A stretch of DNA of 62,000 nucleotides from positions 126,261 to 188,260 of the forward strand of contig MNCI01005364.1 in the NCBI GenBank assembly GCA_015680685.1. The letters are read 5' to 3'. This document shows, piece by piece, positions 9,895-21,779 of the stretch. Below the pieces are notes generated by a model, which was not told where the DNA came from, did not search any database, and worked only from the letters and a program-made list of their open reading frames with translations. A program made the position numbers and the translations under genes. Source of the DNA: Gnetum montanum (Eukaryota; Streptophyta; Gnetopsida; Gnetales; Gnetaceae). Numbering within the stretch: position 1 is the first letter of the stretch; every line of letters begins with the position of its first letter.

Positions 9895-10920
9895 TAACGG
9901 AGGTAGTTAGAATACCAACAACGCATCAAAAAGATAGCAAGATCAAGCGCTTAGACATGAATAATATCCCATGGTTTGAGGGGGATATAATGCTAATCCA
10001 CAAAATCATTTACAGGCATTCCATGATGCCTGTGCCTTGCAAAACATAGAGAATGAGTGGCAGAAATTAAATTTGTTTACTAGGACACTCATAAAGGAAG
10101 TAGAGAGTTGGTACTAGTCCTTAGAGCTAGAAACCATTAGGAGGTGGAGTACGATGTTAGAGTTGTTCAACAATAAGTACCAAATGTACTCTAGAGTGTC
10201 TAACTTGCATAAGCAGATCCAAGGATGAAAGCAAGGTACTCATGAACCCTTGGACGCTGCCATGGGCCGATACTATGCATTTCTACATCGTTGCCAGGGC
10301 CATGGTTATGCACAACGGGACCAACTTTGCCACCTCGTAGACGGGCTAAGACATGAGACTAGGAGAACCCTTGGGACGTATGCCCAAGGGAGACTATCTG
10401 AACTTAGATCCCATGAAATTCACCCATTGTTGGAGCAAGTAGCCAAAGAAGAAGGGGAGCTAAGGAAAAGAGAGAGTGTGGAAGAATATAACCGCGATCC
10501 CTCCCTTCGAAAGAAGGGAGTGAGATTTTATGATGAGGAGGATGAGTCACCACTCGAAGAGTTGGTGAATAGAAAAACCTTGCTGCTTCAAAAGCTAACA
10601 ACAGAAGTATCGGCTAAGGTAGATGAAATATGGAGCTCCTTAGATAGCAAAATTGAAACTGTCTTAAAAATCGTACAAGAATCTAAGGAAGAATGAAGTA
10701 GTGACCATAATAAGAAAAAGAAGAGAGATGCAGGCCATGCACGTGACAAGGGTAAAGGGAAAATGACTATCTCCGATGAGGTTGTGGATTCTAACATAGA
10801 CAATAACAGTGGATGTGAGATCTGCCAATATGACCATCCTAAGGGATGTTGTCCAATCATCTCACATCTACAAGAGTCTGGGGTGTATGCACTCAACTCG
10901 AGACTTAACAGACGATAGGC
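9895..10920 (+). pseudogene. gag core and zinc knuckle, element B
   Basis: The first 350 bp have stops and a frame change. From 10250 to 10696 the frame is open (148 codons) with ETRRTLGTYAQGR and the acidic EEYNRDPSLRKKGVRF segment also seen in A and C. After a stop the same frame leads to the zinc knuckle at 10814-10853 (CEICQYDHPKGCC). This is the capsid/nucleocapsid part of Gag. Confidence 0.85.
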
Positions 10921-11529
10921 ACCCGAAGGTTACCTTATCCCCAAGGTAACCCGAGATAGTTCCACCAACCATTAATGTACTATCCAAGTGGAACTCCATC
11001 ACAACCCATCGAGCAACACCAGTAGTGGCAACACCCACAGTCATGGGGAATGCCACCACCTAGGCAAAAATACCCTTACCAGCAACTAGATCCGTATGGC
11101 TACTACATGCAGCAGCTAGTTTTTCCAAGTGACTCTATGGTTCACGTAACCCCACAACATCACTACCTAGTTCAAGAGTATTTTTAGACTTCCCCTCCTA
11201 GAAGGGACACTCTGCATGCATGTCATCCTCTGAATCTATCCGCATCTCTTACGCCAGTAGCTCCACCACCAACCACTCCAACAATGCCAAAGGTATTTCC
11301 CACTCAACAGCAACAACCCAATGTCACGAGGGCTTCCAATCCTCAATTCTCAATTGGTCTTAACAATCCTACACCAAAAAGGCCTTCCTTCAGATCCAAA
11401 ACCCCAACCAAGCCCTCACCCTCACAAGAAGTTGAACATCTAAACACCTTCATACCAAATAGGGTTTCAAGACCTCCTTCAAACCAAAAATTGAGGCCAA
11501 TGCACACGGTTATGTTAACACATACTATT

Positions 11530-12075
11530 ATCGACTAGATTAAGGTAGGGCACCTTCCCAAGAAATTCTCTAATCCTGGAAGCCCCCTAATTTATCTCCA
11601 AGTCATTGGGAATGAACCTCATAAGGCTCTTCTTGACTCAAGCTCCAGAGTCAACTTAATTTCACAAGAATTGTGTAAAACCTGGAACCTACCTCCACTT
11701 AAGAAGAGCAATAATCACTTAGAGCTAGCTAACCAATCCATCACTGTTCCTTTGGGGTAGGTTGAGGACATTGTTACGACTGTAGGTGGTTGGTCATACC
11801 TAGCTAATTTCCTGGTGATCCAAATAAACAATGAAAAAGGGGACTTCCCAATAATAATGGGAAGGGCATGGCTGAGTACAATAGATGCACACCTAGGAAT
11901 CTGCAATATTTCCCTAGAAATATCCAAGAACAATACTTTTGGAAAGATTGAGAAGAAGAAAGTTCCATGCATCGCATATAGTGACACAGGGTGTCATTAC
12001 ATGCAGAAATCATGGGTGATGCGAAGTTTAACATTGCCTGCATGTAATCGGTGTGCACAAGAAATTGATATATAG
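11530..12075 (+). pseudogene. aspartic protease, element B
   Basis: The active-site position reads LLDSSSRVNLIS (11629 onward): the catalytic Asp is kept but the usual Gly is Ser (GGT to AGC), which should abolish activity. A stop follows in the first third. From 11815 the frame carries FPIIMGRAWLSTIDA and the cysteine cluster ACNRCAQEI. Confidence 0.82.
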
Positions 12076-12299
12076 AACTGGCTATATGCAGCAACCACAT
12101 GACAAGAAAACACCTAGTGGCTGATGGCTGATAAGGAGAACAACTCGATAACATGCATGAAACTGACTGAGGGGATAACTAGTGCTTATGTTGAAAGCAC
12201 AAAAACACTTGAGCAAGTTCGTTGCCAACTTCCAACCCTTAAATCAGAAAACATTAACTAGGGAAAGTTGGAGATTCTTGAGGAATTTTAGGAAGAGCC

Positions 12300-13415
12300 C
12301 CTAGATTTAAAATTTTTGCCCACCGGTCTAGAATACATGACTCTTAAAAATGGAAAATTGGTAATCATCAATGCAAAGCTTGCTCCCAAGCAAAAAGAGA
12401 GTTTGCTGAAGTGATAAATAAATGGTCAATAGCCTTTGCTTGGTCATACCCTAAATTAACTAGAATAGATCCTAGGATATGCTAGCATAGGATTTACACG
12501 GACCCCTTCATGAAGCCTTAAAAATAATCGTAGAGGCGATTGAACCCGAAGTTGAAACAAATAGTGAAAGAAGAAATAGAGCAACTTCTCAAGGATGGGT
12601 TCATTTATCTCATTGCTGATAGCAAATGGGTTATTCCTCTAGTAATCGTACTGAAAAAAGAAGGAAAATGGAGGGTATGTATAGATTTTAGGCTATTAAA
12701 TATGGCAACATTCAAGGATCACTTCCATTACCATTTGTTGACCAAGTCTTAGACACTATAGCAGGGCATCGCTACTACAGTTTTCTGGATGGTTATAGTG
12801 GGTATAACCAAATACGAATCGCACCAGAAGACCAAGCCAAAACAACATTCACCAATCCTTGGGGAACATTTGCATATAAAAAAATGTCATTTGGCTTGTG
12901 CAATGCCCCTGCCACTTTCCAACGATTAGTTCTAAGCATATTTCAACAACAAATAGGTAATGGAGTAGAAGTATTTATGGATGACTTCTCCACTTATGGG
13001 ACAAGCTTTGATCAAGCCCTGGACTGGTTAGAGCAAGTACTGAAATGATGCGTTGAAACCAACCTAAAGCTCAATTGGTAGAAAAGCCATTTAATGGTTC
13101 AAGAGGGCATAGTATGGGGACATAAAATTTCACAATCAGGAATAGAGGTGAACCTGGAAAAAGTTAAGGTTATTCAAGGAATTACTCAATAACCAGAAAT
13201 GGTCAAAGACATCTGATCATTCCTTGGACACACTGGCTACTATAGGAGATTCATTGAGAACTTCTCCAAGATTGCCAAACCATTGGTAGAATTAACGAAA
13301 AAAGATGCACCCTTTGAATGGACCAGGGAATGTGAAAGAGCATTCCAAACTCTAAAACAAAAGCTTGTGGAAACTCCTATTCTACAAGCCCCAACTAGTC
13401 TAGGCCATTTCATAT
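12300..13415 (+). pseudogene. reverse transcriptase, element B
   Basis: Open from 12540 to 12752 (KEEIEQLLKDGFIY, then KEGKWRVCIDFRLLN, the fingers/palm motif). A frameshift near 12730 moves to the frame with YSGYNQIRIAPEDQAKTTFT, MSFGLCNAPATFQR and the catalytic FMDDFSTYG (FMDD at 12974-12985, intact). The thumb and connection follow ([29 protein letters not shown]) with stops, e.g. where the family has Trp or Gln. It would copy element RNA into DNA. Broken by one frameshift and several stops. Confidence 0.9.
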
Positions 13416-13416
13416 A

Positions 13417-13756
13417 ATGACCGATGCATCTTATTATTCCTTAGGAGCTGTACTAACACAGTTAGATGAACAAAAATGTCCTTATTACATCCACTGTGCA
13501 AGCAAAAGTATCACTGGTGCACAACTCAACTACACAACTACGAAAAAGGAATTAATGGTTGTAGTGTTTACACTGGACAAATTTAGGAACTGTGTATTGG
13601 GCTACAAAGTATACATCCATACAGATCATAGTGAAATTAGGTTCCTCATGAACAAGCCAATAGTTAGCCCACATATCATACGTTGGTTGATAATCCTTCA
13701 AGAGTTCGATTTAACAATAGTAGACCGAATATGCTGTCTTTGATCACTTATCTCGA
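13417..13756 (+). pseudogene. RNase H, element B
   Basis: Open 13417-13743. First catalytic Asp in MTDASYYSLGAV (GAT 13423-13425), second acidic position in TTKKELMVVVF, third Asp in YIHTDHSEIRFL. These are the normal Ty3 RNase H motifs in order. The C-terminal connection to integrase is broken at 13741-13743. Confidence 0.85.
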
Positions 13757-15125
13757 TTGCGCTGGGACAACAAAGAGGACGAATATGCTATCTTTGATCA
13801 TTTTCCTAATGAAACCCTCTTTGTTGGTGTAGTGAATAATCAACCCATGGGAATAAATTGGTATAGTATCATTCTTACTTATCTCCTTTCCCAACAAACA
13901 CCACAGGGGTTGGACTTTAGGAAGAAACAACAGTTTCTTCACAAAACCAAGTACTTCATGAAAATAAAGGGACAACTCTATAAAGTCTATCCTGATGGCT
14001 TGGTTTGATGGTATGTGCCTGATGAGGATCAATTAAGAGTTCTCCAGGATGCTCATGAGGGTCCTTGTGGGGGCCACTATGCAGGGAGACGAATGACCAT
14101 TAAGATCCTGCTTGCAGGATATTACTGGCCAATGCTATTTCGAGATGTCCATCAATTTTCCCAATCCTATGAATGTTGTCAATGTGATGGTGGAATGACT
14201 ATAGAATGGAGGGTCCGCAACAATGGATTCAACCTTTGGAACCCTTAGACATTTGGGGAATAGATTTTATGGGGCCCATTACACCGACATCCAATGGGAA
14301 AGCTTATATCATTGTTGCTGTTGACTATTTAACCAAATGGGCTAAAGCAGCTACTGTAACAGACTGCACATCGTCTACGACTGCACGATTTGTGCAACAA
14401 CAAATCGTAAACTAGTTTGGTGTGCCGCGTGCACTCATCTCTAATAATGGAACACATTTTACAGGTGCAACCTTTCGCAAATTGATGCAACGCTTAGGGG
14501 TTGAACATAAATTGACCACATCTTACCACCCCTAAGCTAATGGCCAAGCCGAGGTTACTAATCAGGAGATTACAAGAATATTAACAAGAATAATTATGCA
14601 ATTTAGGAGAGATTGGAGTATGAAACTGAATGATTCTCTCCTACAGGCTACTCTCCCTATGAGTTAGTTTACAGAAAACTGCCAAAGCTCCTTATACAGA
14701 CTAAGCTCCGTACACTATCCATGGATTGTGACCTTCACCTTGACATCGACATAGCACAAAAACAAAGATTTGCAACTCTAAATGTGCTAGATGAGAATAA
14801 ATTAGTTGCTCTGTCATCAAATGAGTTGCACAAGGCACATAATAAACTATGTCATGACTTAAGAATTCGAAGGGTTAAGTACCAACCAAGAGACAAGGTC
14901 CTTTACTAAAACTCCACGCATGTACCACAACATATGAAATTTCAAACATTGTGGGAAGGACCTTATATTATTCATACGACCTTTCCCTCAGGATCCATGA
15001 CAATATACAAGCTTGAAAGCCCGGATAAGAGGTTACTGGTCAATGTGCAACAAATAAAACCCTTCCGTGAACCAAGAACAACCAGTGCAAATTACACCTC
15101 TGATAATGGCCAACCCCGCTCGCTA
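13757..15125 (+). pseudogene. integrase, element B
   Basis: Zinc-binding N-terminus at about 14015-14190 (AHEGPCGGHYAGRRMT, then a CxxC pair in YECCQCDGG). Catalytic core: first Asp in WGIDFMGPI (14263-14265); the second acidic position reads SNNGTHFTG, with Asp changed to Asn (14443-14445); Glu kept in NGQAEVTNQE (14551-14553). The C-terminal part runs to about 15110 (ESPDKRLLVNVQQIKPF). Several frameshifts and stops; the Asp-to-Asn change alone would disable strand transfer. Confidence 0.88.
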
Positions 15126-15146
15126 TTTAGATCTCTCCCTTTCCAT

Positions 15147-15165
15147 TCAGTCATGGGGGAGATGG
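15147..15165 (+). promoter_or_regulatory. internal polypurine-tract-like motif 1 (element B)
   Basis: TCAGTCATGGGGGAGATGG immediately after the integrase frame, identical to that of A and C. Confidence 0.55.
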
Positions 15166-15197
15166 CCACCTATGCTAATCAATTGGGGCCCTCAGTT

Positions 15198-15376
15198 CTT
15201 TTAAGTTTTTTTTTTACATATTTTTTTTACACATTTTTGTTTTACACGTTTTTGTTTTACACATTTTTTTATATATTTTTGTTTTACACATTTTTATTTT
15301 ACACATTTTTGTTTTGCCCATTTTTGTTTTATAAATTTCTTTAACTTTTCTTGTTTTTGTTTTACAACATCGTTAT
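15198..15376 (+). repeat. T-rich 15-bp tandem repeat (element B)
   Basis: About ten degenerate copies of GTTTTACACATTTTT, same position as in A. Confidence 0.8.
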
Positions 15377-15831
15377 TCTTTTTCATTTCTTTGTGTATGA
15401 GTGTGTGTGCGTGTTTTATCCATCTTGTAACTTTGTCACCCAATAAGTGTTCTTAACGATGGTATGAACTATTTTCCACAGATTGCTAATATTTGATTTT
15501 TACCTTTAAGTTACGTTGTTGATACTAAGGTATGTCTCTTTCGATATGATAAGCAATGAGTCCACTTCATCCATTCATCCACAAGTTTCTATGGTCTCTC
15601 TTGGCTTGGAAATGTATAGTCCCTTTCTAAATTAAAACTCTAACGAATTGGTGACTAGGCATTTCTCAAACTAAGGAAGGACTCAAGGATTGAAAAGGGT
15701 GTAACTTCAAGGGAACTTGATGCTTTTGTGTTGGCCATTCTCTTGGGTGCTTGGATGTTTTTCTTCTTGAGTTCTCTTACCATTTTGACATTACCCACTT
15801 ATTGGAAAGCTAAGCAGATAAAAATAACAAA

Positions 15832-15923
15832 GTCTTTGCATGGTGTGGTTCTCACACATAAACACATAAAACAACAAAAAGAAGAAGAAGAGAAAGTGAG
15901 AATTCAAAGCACATCCCTTAGAC
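15832..15923 (+). other. conserved 3'UTR stem-loop (element B)
   Basis: Left arm 15832-15855, right arm 15896-15923. TTCTCAC pairs with GTGAGAA as in A; the loop is shorter (about 40 nt) and again almost only A and G. One base of the outer right arm differs (CACATCCC for CACACCCC). Confidence 0.65.
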
Positions 15924-17150
15924 AGAATAATCACTTGGGCTACAAGCACTAGTTATGGAACTCAAATAAACATGTTCCCTCTAACTAAGGCCCTTCTCAC
16001 TTCCCATTCTCTCCTCCTTTGTTTCGTCAGAATGGTGGTGGCTCTTTGGTGAAGGCATTCTTGTTACTTCAAGAGGATGGATTGGTCGAATGCATTGATG
16101 CGAAGTCACTGGCTATGGTTTGTTTGAGGATGAACTTAGAATGGGATCTACTAAGTCACATTAATCATTCAACACATAAGGGGTTGTACACCACCTTATT
16201 CTTGGGATTCCATTCCATTCAATTCTCTCCATCGTTCTCTCCATTGTTCACCTCATTGCAGGTTGTATCATTAGTGTATATTTTGGTTGATGCATTGTTT
16301 TCTTTTAGGTAAATTATTGTGGTTAAGAATTTAACTCTTGTTCCAAATGACATTCCTAGAGCCTACAGACCCTTTGAATGAAGGATTGTTAGGGCATTAA
16401 GGGCATGAGGCTACTTTGGGGAGGACCCACTAACATTCCTATTTGGTGCACCAGTTAAATTATTTCCCTTAACATTGTTGCAATCACTACTATTTTGTTC
16501 ATTTCCATCTTGACATCCATTTCATTGATGTTATAGTTTCTCTTTTTCTCCATCTTTCTTGTTCTTTTTTCTTCTCCATTCTATCGCTACCAGAGATTCG
16601 CTCTTAGTCATGGGGGTCCAGACCCAAATTTTTTCAATTTTCTCCTAACCCCTATACCTTCGGTAGTCGTCATTAATATATCTTTAGATCTGTATCAGCC
16701 ATACCACAACTCAGCCAATGGACCTTTCACCAAAGCAAGGTATCAATTGTATTATGATTCATTTACCCTTGCTAATATAAGATTGTGTTGTTTGTGTAGA
16801 TGGAAATCATGCAACAATGGAATGGATTTGAAACGAACACTTGGAATGGATCAGTGCTGAAGCAACTATGCAAGGAATGAAATTGATGAAGCGCTTATGG
16901 ATGGACAACAAAAGCCACAATCTTGGCGTTGGCAGCAGCAACACTTCTTTCTCTCTCTCTCTTTCTTAGCCACCAACTAAGGCCTGATGTCAAATGTATA
17001 AAGTGTTCACTCTTGTTGTCGTGAACACCATTTTGTCTTGTCTTGTAATGATGATTCGTTCACATGTCATCCCATTCACAATTAGTTCCATTTGAGTCAA
17101 TAATCCCATACCTTCCCAATATTTTGTAAGAAACTCAAGGACAAGTTTTC
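15924..17150 (+). other. 3' non-coding region of element B
   Basis: No defensible gene. It carries the second PPT-like motif (TCTTAGTCATGGGGGT, 16602-16616) and a pyrimidine tract of CTTT/CT units at about 16944-16968, both at the same relative places as in A and C. Confidence 0.6.
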
Positions 17151-17167
17151 ATTCAATCATGGGGGTA
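17151..17167 (+). promoter_or_regulatory. 3' polypurine tract (element B)
   Basis: ATTCAATCATGGGGGTA directly precedes the 3' LTR start TGATGGG. Confidence 0.8.
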
Positions 17168-17990
17168 TGATGGGATGCGATATCGCATGGGCTGTGATAT
17201 CGCATACTCTGCGATATTGCATCGTCCCCCGTGATATTGCTTACGCGATATCGTGGTCCACTGCCAGTTCTATAAATAAGAGGTAACACTCCCTAGTTTC
17301 TCATTCTAGGCCTAGACCGTAGTGAAACTCTGGCAGTTTTACCTCTCTAGAGATAGAATAATTTCCATGTGCCCACAGTAGGAACTCCAAAGTGAACAGA
17401 TCTTTATTCGAGCAAATATTGTACCTAAACACAAGTTTGTGTACAACAATAAAGACGAAATTCTTGGATAAACCTTGTAGTGCATGGAATAGACTAAATA
17501 GGATTTTACTTATTGTTATTTATTGTTTATCATTTAATTGCTTTATTAGTTAATTAAACCTCTCTCAACCCTTCTCTTGTAGTTAAGTGCTTCAGTACGA
17601 CTGCTTCAAGCACATGCGTTACACTTGGTGATCCTAGTAATGAATAGCATTTGGTAACCAAGGTTGCATTGGTTCAGGGTGTGAACGGTAAGTGGGAACG
17701 GATGTTGATGCTAGGTTAGTTAAGGCTTAGTTAGTTAGTTAAAGTTAGTTAATTAACCTCTTCACCCTTCACCTTGTTAGCATAGGAGATAAACCATAAA
17801 AACTATAAAAATCACATACCTCAGACTTAACCATACAACCATGACAACTACAAGTATGGGAAGACAACGAATGATTAACCTTAAGTGTTCCATAAGGCGT
17901 GTAGGCACTTAGTCTACGGAGTTCGACTGGATCATGCGTGTAACACTTGTATTCGTATGGTTGAGTGTAGGGGTACCTTGCCACTCATCA
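17168..17990 (+). repeat. 3' LTR of element B
   Basis: 823 bp from TGATGGG to CTCATCA with the GATATC array (17176-17262), TATA at 17271 and AATAAA near 17450. It lacks two 4-bp segments present in the 5' LTR. Followed by the target duplication GCTAT at 17991-17995. Confidence 0.95.
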
Positions 17991-17995
17991 GCTAT
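17991..17995. repeat. target-site duplication GCTAT, right copy (element B)
   Basis: Same five bases as 8016-8020. Confidence 0.92.
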
Positions 17996-19975
17996 TATTT
18001 ATGATCCTTTCACAAACGGCCTACGTAGAAGAATTCTACACCTTTTGAAATCTAGGAACTGAAAAACACCATTTCCAAGCTTGTTGAGTGAAAGAATAAT
18101 AAAAAAATTAGAAAAAATAATGAATTGAATAAACCAAAATTCAAAGACATTGAAAACCATATTTAACTATGGAAATGTAGCAAGATTAAATAGCAGCATG
18201 AAGACAAAGAAAGATAAGACATGAAGAGAAGGCAAGTTAGAAATTTTGTAACATAAGGACAAGGACAAAATATATTTATTTTCTATTTTATTAAATGATT
18301 GATGGATGGATGTAATTGATGAAAAACCTCAATCTCTCATGTCTTTTTAAATTTTAGCCTTGTTTTCATGGAAAAAGACTTCTTCCAACCATGACTATCA
18401 TGGCTCAATCAAATGCCTATAAATATACAGACATTATGTCATATTTGATCATCAACTACGAAGATTGATTTAATTATGAAATTTTCTACATTATTTTTTG
18501 TAAATGATAAAGATGATAGTTGTGGTCAAGAAAATTGATGTTTTTGCAATTTGAACTTCAAATCTAAGAAAATATTTAAAATTGAGATTACCATGGGTTA
18601 ACCATGAGTTATGGTATGAATTTTGTGAAGTCCATGAGTCATGGTTTTATAGAACAAGTCATGGTAAGAATATCATGAGGTAACCACCACTTATGGTCCT
18701 TAAAAATAAGGAAAAAAGTTCAAACTAAGGATACCATGATTATCCCATGAGTAGAACACAAGTCATAATGAATTTGCCATAAACTTTCAAAAAATCCACA
18801 AATCATGATTAATCACTATGGATTATTGTTGACTCATGGTTGATTGAGTTTGATGAATTTAATAACCATGAGTAGTGATGACCTTATGGTCTAATTCTAG
18901 GAAGATCACAAGCTAACTATGAGTTGTGGTATGAACTATAAGAATAATAGGAGTTGTGGTTAGGTTATGGTGAGTAGAAAGCCTTAAATTTTGAGAAATT
19001 TTGAAATAGAATCTTAATGTAAATTTGATTACTTATGTTTCTTGAAATAGCTATTCGATCTAGGATAATGATTCAAAAAATCTTGAATTGAATTTAAGAA
19101 AAAATAGCAAAGTAAAAAATGTCAATAACTATTGGTCTATTGAGTGTTGTATATCTAGATTGAGTAATGCTAATCTTTATGAATGCTTGTTATAATTGAT
19201 AAATGTTAATGATCAATGAGTACATTAATAAGAATTTTAAAAAGTCAAGTTTGATTAACTTGAATGAGAGAAGATGAAAGAACATGGAAGGGATGAGAGT
19301 TGGAAAAATTTCATCATAGTCTTTATTCACAAATTTTGAAAAGCATTACATCTTCATATGACTTTTACAATTATAGAGAATCATTGGGCTTATGCTAGGG
19401 GATAATGAAGAGTCAATCCTGATTGAAAATAATGAATAAAATTTGAAGCAAATGATGAATTAAAGATGTAAAAATGTATAACTACCCATTAATTCATAAA
19501 TTATACTTCATAATTAATTTTATCTTCTTCCTTCACTTGATGAAGAAATGATACAAGGCTTTATTTCCTAAAGTGCAACTCTAGCAACAGAAATTATCTT
19601 GTGTTATACACTAGTAATAACATTTTTATCCTTTATCATTATTCATCAAATTCATCACCAACATTCAATATTTCATCAATTCATCATTCCAGTTGTTTAG
19701 AAATCATCAATCTATTCAAAATTCATTGTTCATTATCATTATATTTTATCTTCAAATCATTTGAGCTTCAATTCCATATTTACATTGAATCATTTACTCA
19801 ATATTTTTGAGTAGCATTAATATTCATTATATTTTTAGGAAGTTGAACAATCACATTTGGGACTAGTTTTGTGCAATGAATTTTAACCTTCAAAACTACT
19901 TAAATTAAGTTCAAAATTTTCAAATATGTAGATTGTTGAAATAGCTTCTTACCAAGTATTTACATATGTCATAGT
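17996..19975. other. AT-rich DNA with dispersed CATGAGT-type repeat
   Basis: Continuation of the B insertion site. No gene recognised. Within 18590-18975 there are about a dozen variants of a short motif, CATGAGT(C/T)ATGGT, partly self-complementary (for example CCATGAGTCATGG). The rest (19450-19970) is AT-rich with many TTCATCA and ATTCAT runs. Confidence 0.5.
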
Positions 19976-19988
19976 TGGTATCAGAGCC
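19976..19988 (+). promoter_or_regulatory. tRNA-iMet primer-binding-site-like sequence upstream of caulimovirid relic 1
   Basis: TGGTATCAGAGCC is a perfect complement to the 3' end of plant initiator tRNA-Met, the primer of caulimovirids and of many copia and chromovirus elements. It lies about 200 bp before the movement-protein frame, as expected for a caulimovirid leader. It has no sequence resemblance to the region after 26826, so it may belong to another element. Confidence 0.6.
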
Positions 19989-20191
19989 AAGTTTGTGTCG
20001 TAGCAAGAGTGTGGGGGCCATGCAAGGCATAAGGTATGTAGTGAAGGTTGATAGACAAGTGAGAGTAATATGCATAACTTGTCATAGTATATTGACATAG
20101 TGTGAACAAGCATGACAATAGATAATCAACCTTTATCAAGTTCCTCTAATCCATATACACGTCACTTATCTAAATTTTGTAGTACTTCATC

Positions 20192-20880
20192 TTGTTTGAC
20201 AATGCCACCTATTCCCAAACAATAAGATATTTATTGTTTGTGATGCTTAACTCTATTAGAATCTTTATCCTCTATGCATTTTTTGAGTGCAAATTAGAAA
20301 TTAGTGGATCTGGGTTGCGTCTTGTAGCCATTTCATTTTTCTCTCTAGGGAAAGTAAGGAAATGGATTGCATTAGGGTATAATTATGTTCATGTTGCTAA
20401 ACTTAATGTGCATATCCATTCACATTTTAACTACTATCTTAAGAATCTCTACTGGATTGTCCTAGTAGATCACCGATTTAAGAATTTCAATGATGACATA
20501 ATCACATAAGCAAAAGGTTGTCTGGAATCCTATGCTTTGGTAATTACCTTGCCAAACTTCACTCTTTCTCTCAAGGATCATAATTTATTTAATAGTCTTA
20601 TGATTATTGCATATATACCTCTAGATATGAAGCATGGTAGCATATATGCCATAATAGGAACTAGACTAGTATTTAAGTTATTCTAGAGTGTGAGTATTAA
20701 AACATTGCTACCCTTTGGAGAATAGTTTGTATCTTGTGGTACCTCTAATATTTAGTATAGATCTATCCAAAACATCAAACATCTTCGAATCCATACACTT
20801 TACTCTTAGTTAGATGACATCCTAGAGGAATTATATGATCACATATGTCCTAAAAGATCTATAGATAATCTAGGAAGAAG
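20192..20880 (+). pseudogene. caulimovirid movement protein domain, copy 1
   Basis: Open from 20192 to 20509 and continuing in the same frame after a stop. Recognisable 30K-type movement features: the ALGYNYVHVAKLNVHIHSH strand region, the WIVLVDHRFKNFNDDIIT segment where the family has its conserved Asp and Arg, and LPNFTLSLKDHNLFNSL further on. Such proteins carry virus through plasmodesmata. Stops at about 20507, 20684 and after. Copy 2 lacks this part. Confidence 0.78.
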
Positions 20881-21400
20881 ACTCTACAAGGTTAGTCTCA
20901 AAACTCCCAAGTTTACAAAGACCAATCCATTCTGTTCTCATGAACATGGTGAATCAAGCCACAAAATGAAGATTCTTCCATTGATTAGAAATCCTTTTGA
21001 TCTACTACCTGCACATAGATTGTTTGCTTTACCTAAGCCTTTCGTACTTCCTAAAAAAGACTTTGAAGCTAGATTAAGATGTATCTTCAAAGAATTAAAT
21101 ATTACTTATGATGTGAACAAAATTTTAGGTAAACCACCACAACAGACTCCTAAAGTAGAGATTTTAGAAATTCTAGAAACCCATAATATGTAAGATAAGG
21201 GAAAATAAGTCCAAAGAGAAATAAACACTTCTAAAACAAATCTTCCACTAGAAGAGCCTTCTGGATCTAAATCCAAAAAATTAGACTCGTGTCCTCACAC
21301 AGCTATAGTTAAGTATGATCATCAATATCATTGTGTTGAGTGTGAGTATTTTGAAAATTGGGATGAACATTGAAGAAAAAATTCTTAAAGTAAACACCTC
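20881..21400 (+). pseudogene. linker between movement and coat domains with Cys-His motif, copy 1
   Basis: Same frame as the movement domain; open 20966-21193 (contains NITYDVNKILGKPPQQ). At 21290-21343 it carries CPHTAIVKYDHQYHCVEC, a possible metal-binding motif, kept in copy 2 at 37214-37267. I do not recognise the domain. Confidence 0.6.
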
Positions 21401-21779
21401 TACTATTGAAGAATTCAAACCAAAAATAGAACAAGCTCATTAGCTTTTCCAAAAACTATCCATAGATCCCCCAGTTAATATAATTAGACTCCAAAATTGA
21501 GCTAATAGTAGACTTAGGATTGTCATAAGAGAAATGTATACAAGTCATCAAAATTTCTCCAAAAACACATGTAAAAATGGAAAAAATAACACAAAAAATT
21601 AGAAAATTAGAAAAGCAATGGGTTCCAAAAGAAACTACTTCAGGATCTTCCCCTAACCCTACATACGATGTATCTAATTACAAAACAAATGTAGATTCTC
21701 CAAGTTCACAAACTTAAAAACTAGGGTATACTAAAGAATAGAAAGGGAAATATAGGATTAATACAAATGCAGAATCTCC

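Larger units (their letters stand above)
8021..17990 (+). mobile_element. Athila-type Ty3 element B, full length, degenerate
   Basis: 9970 bp bounded by TGATGGG and CTCATCA, with two LTRs (848 and 823 bp), 5-bp target duplication GCTAT, tRNA-Asp primer site, gag, protease, reverse transcriptase, RNase H, integrase, a roughly 2-kb 3' non-coding region and a polypurine tract. The order protease-RT-RNase H-integrase defines Ty3/gypsy. The RT motif FMDDFSTYG and integrase WGIDFMGPI place it with the Athila lineage. Frameshifts and stops break every gene. The LTRs differ by roughly 7-9% by eye, with 4-bp indels, so the insertion is old. Confidence 0.95.
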
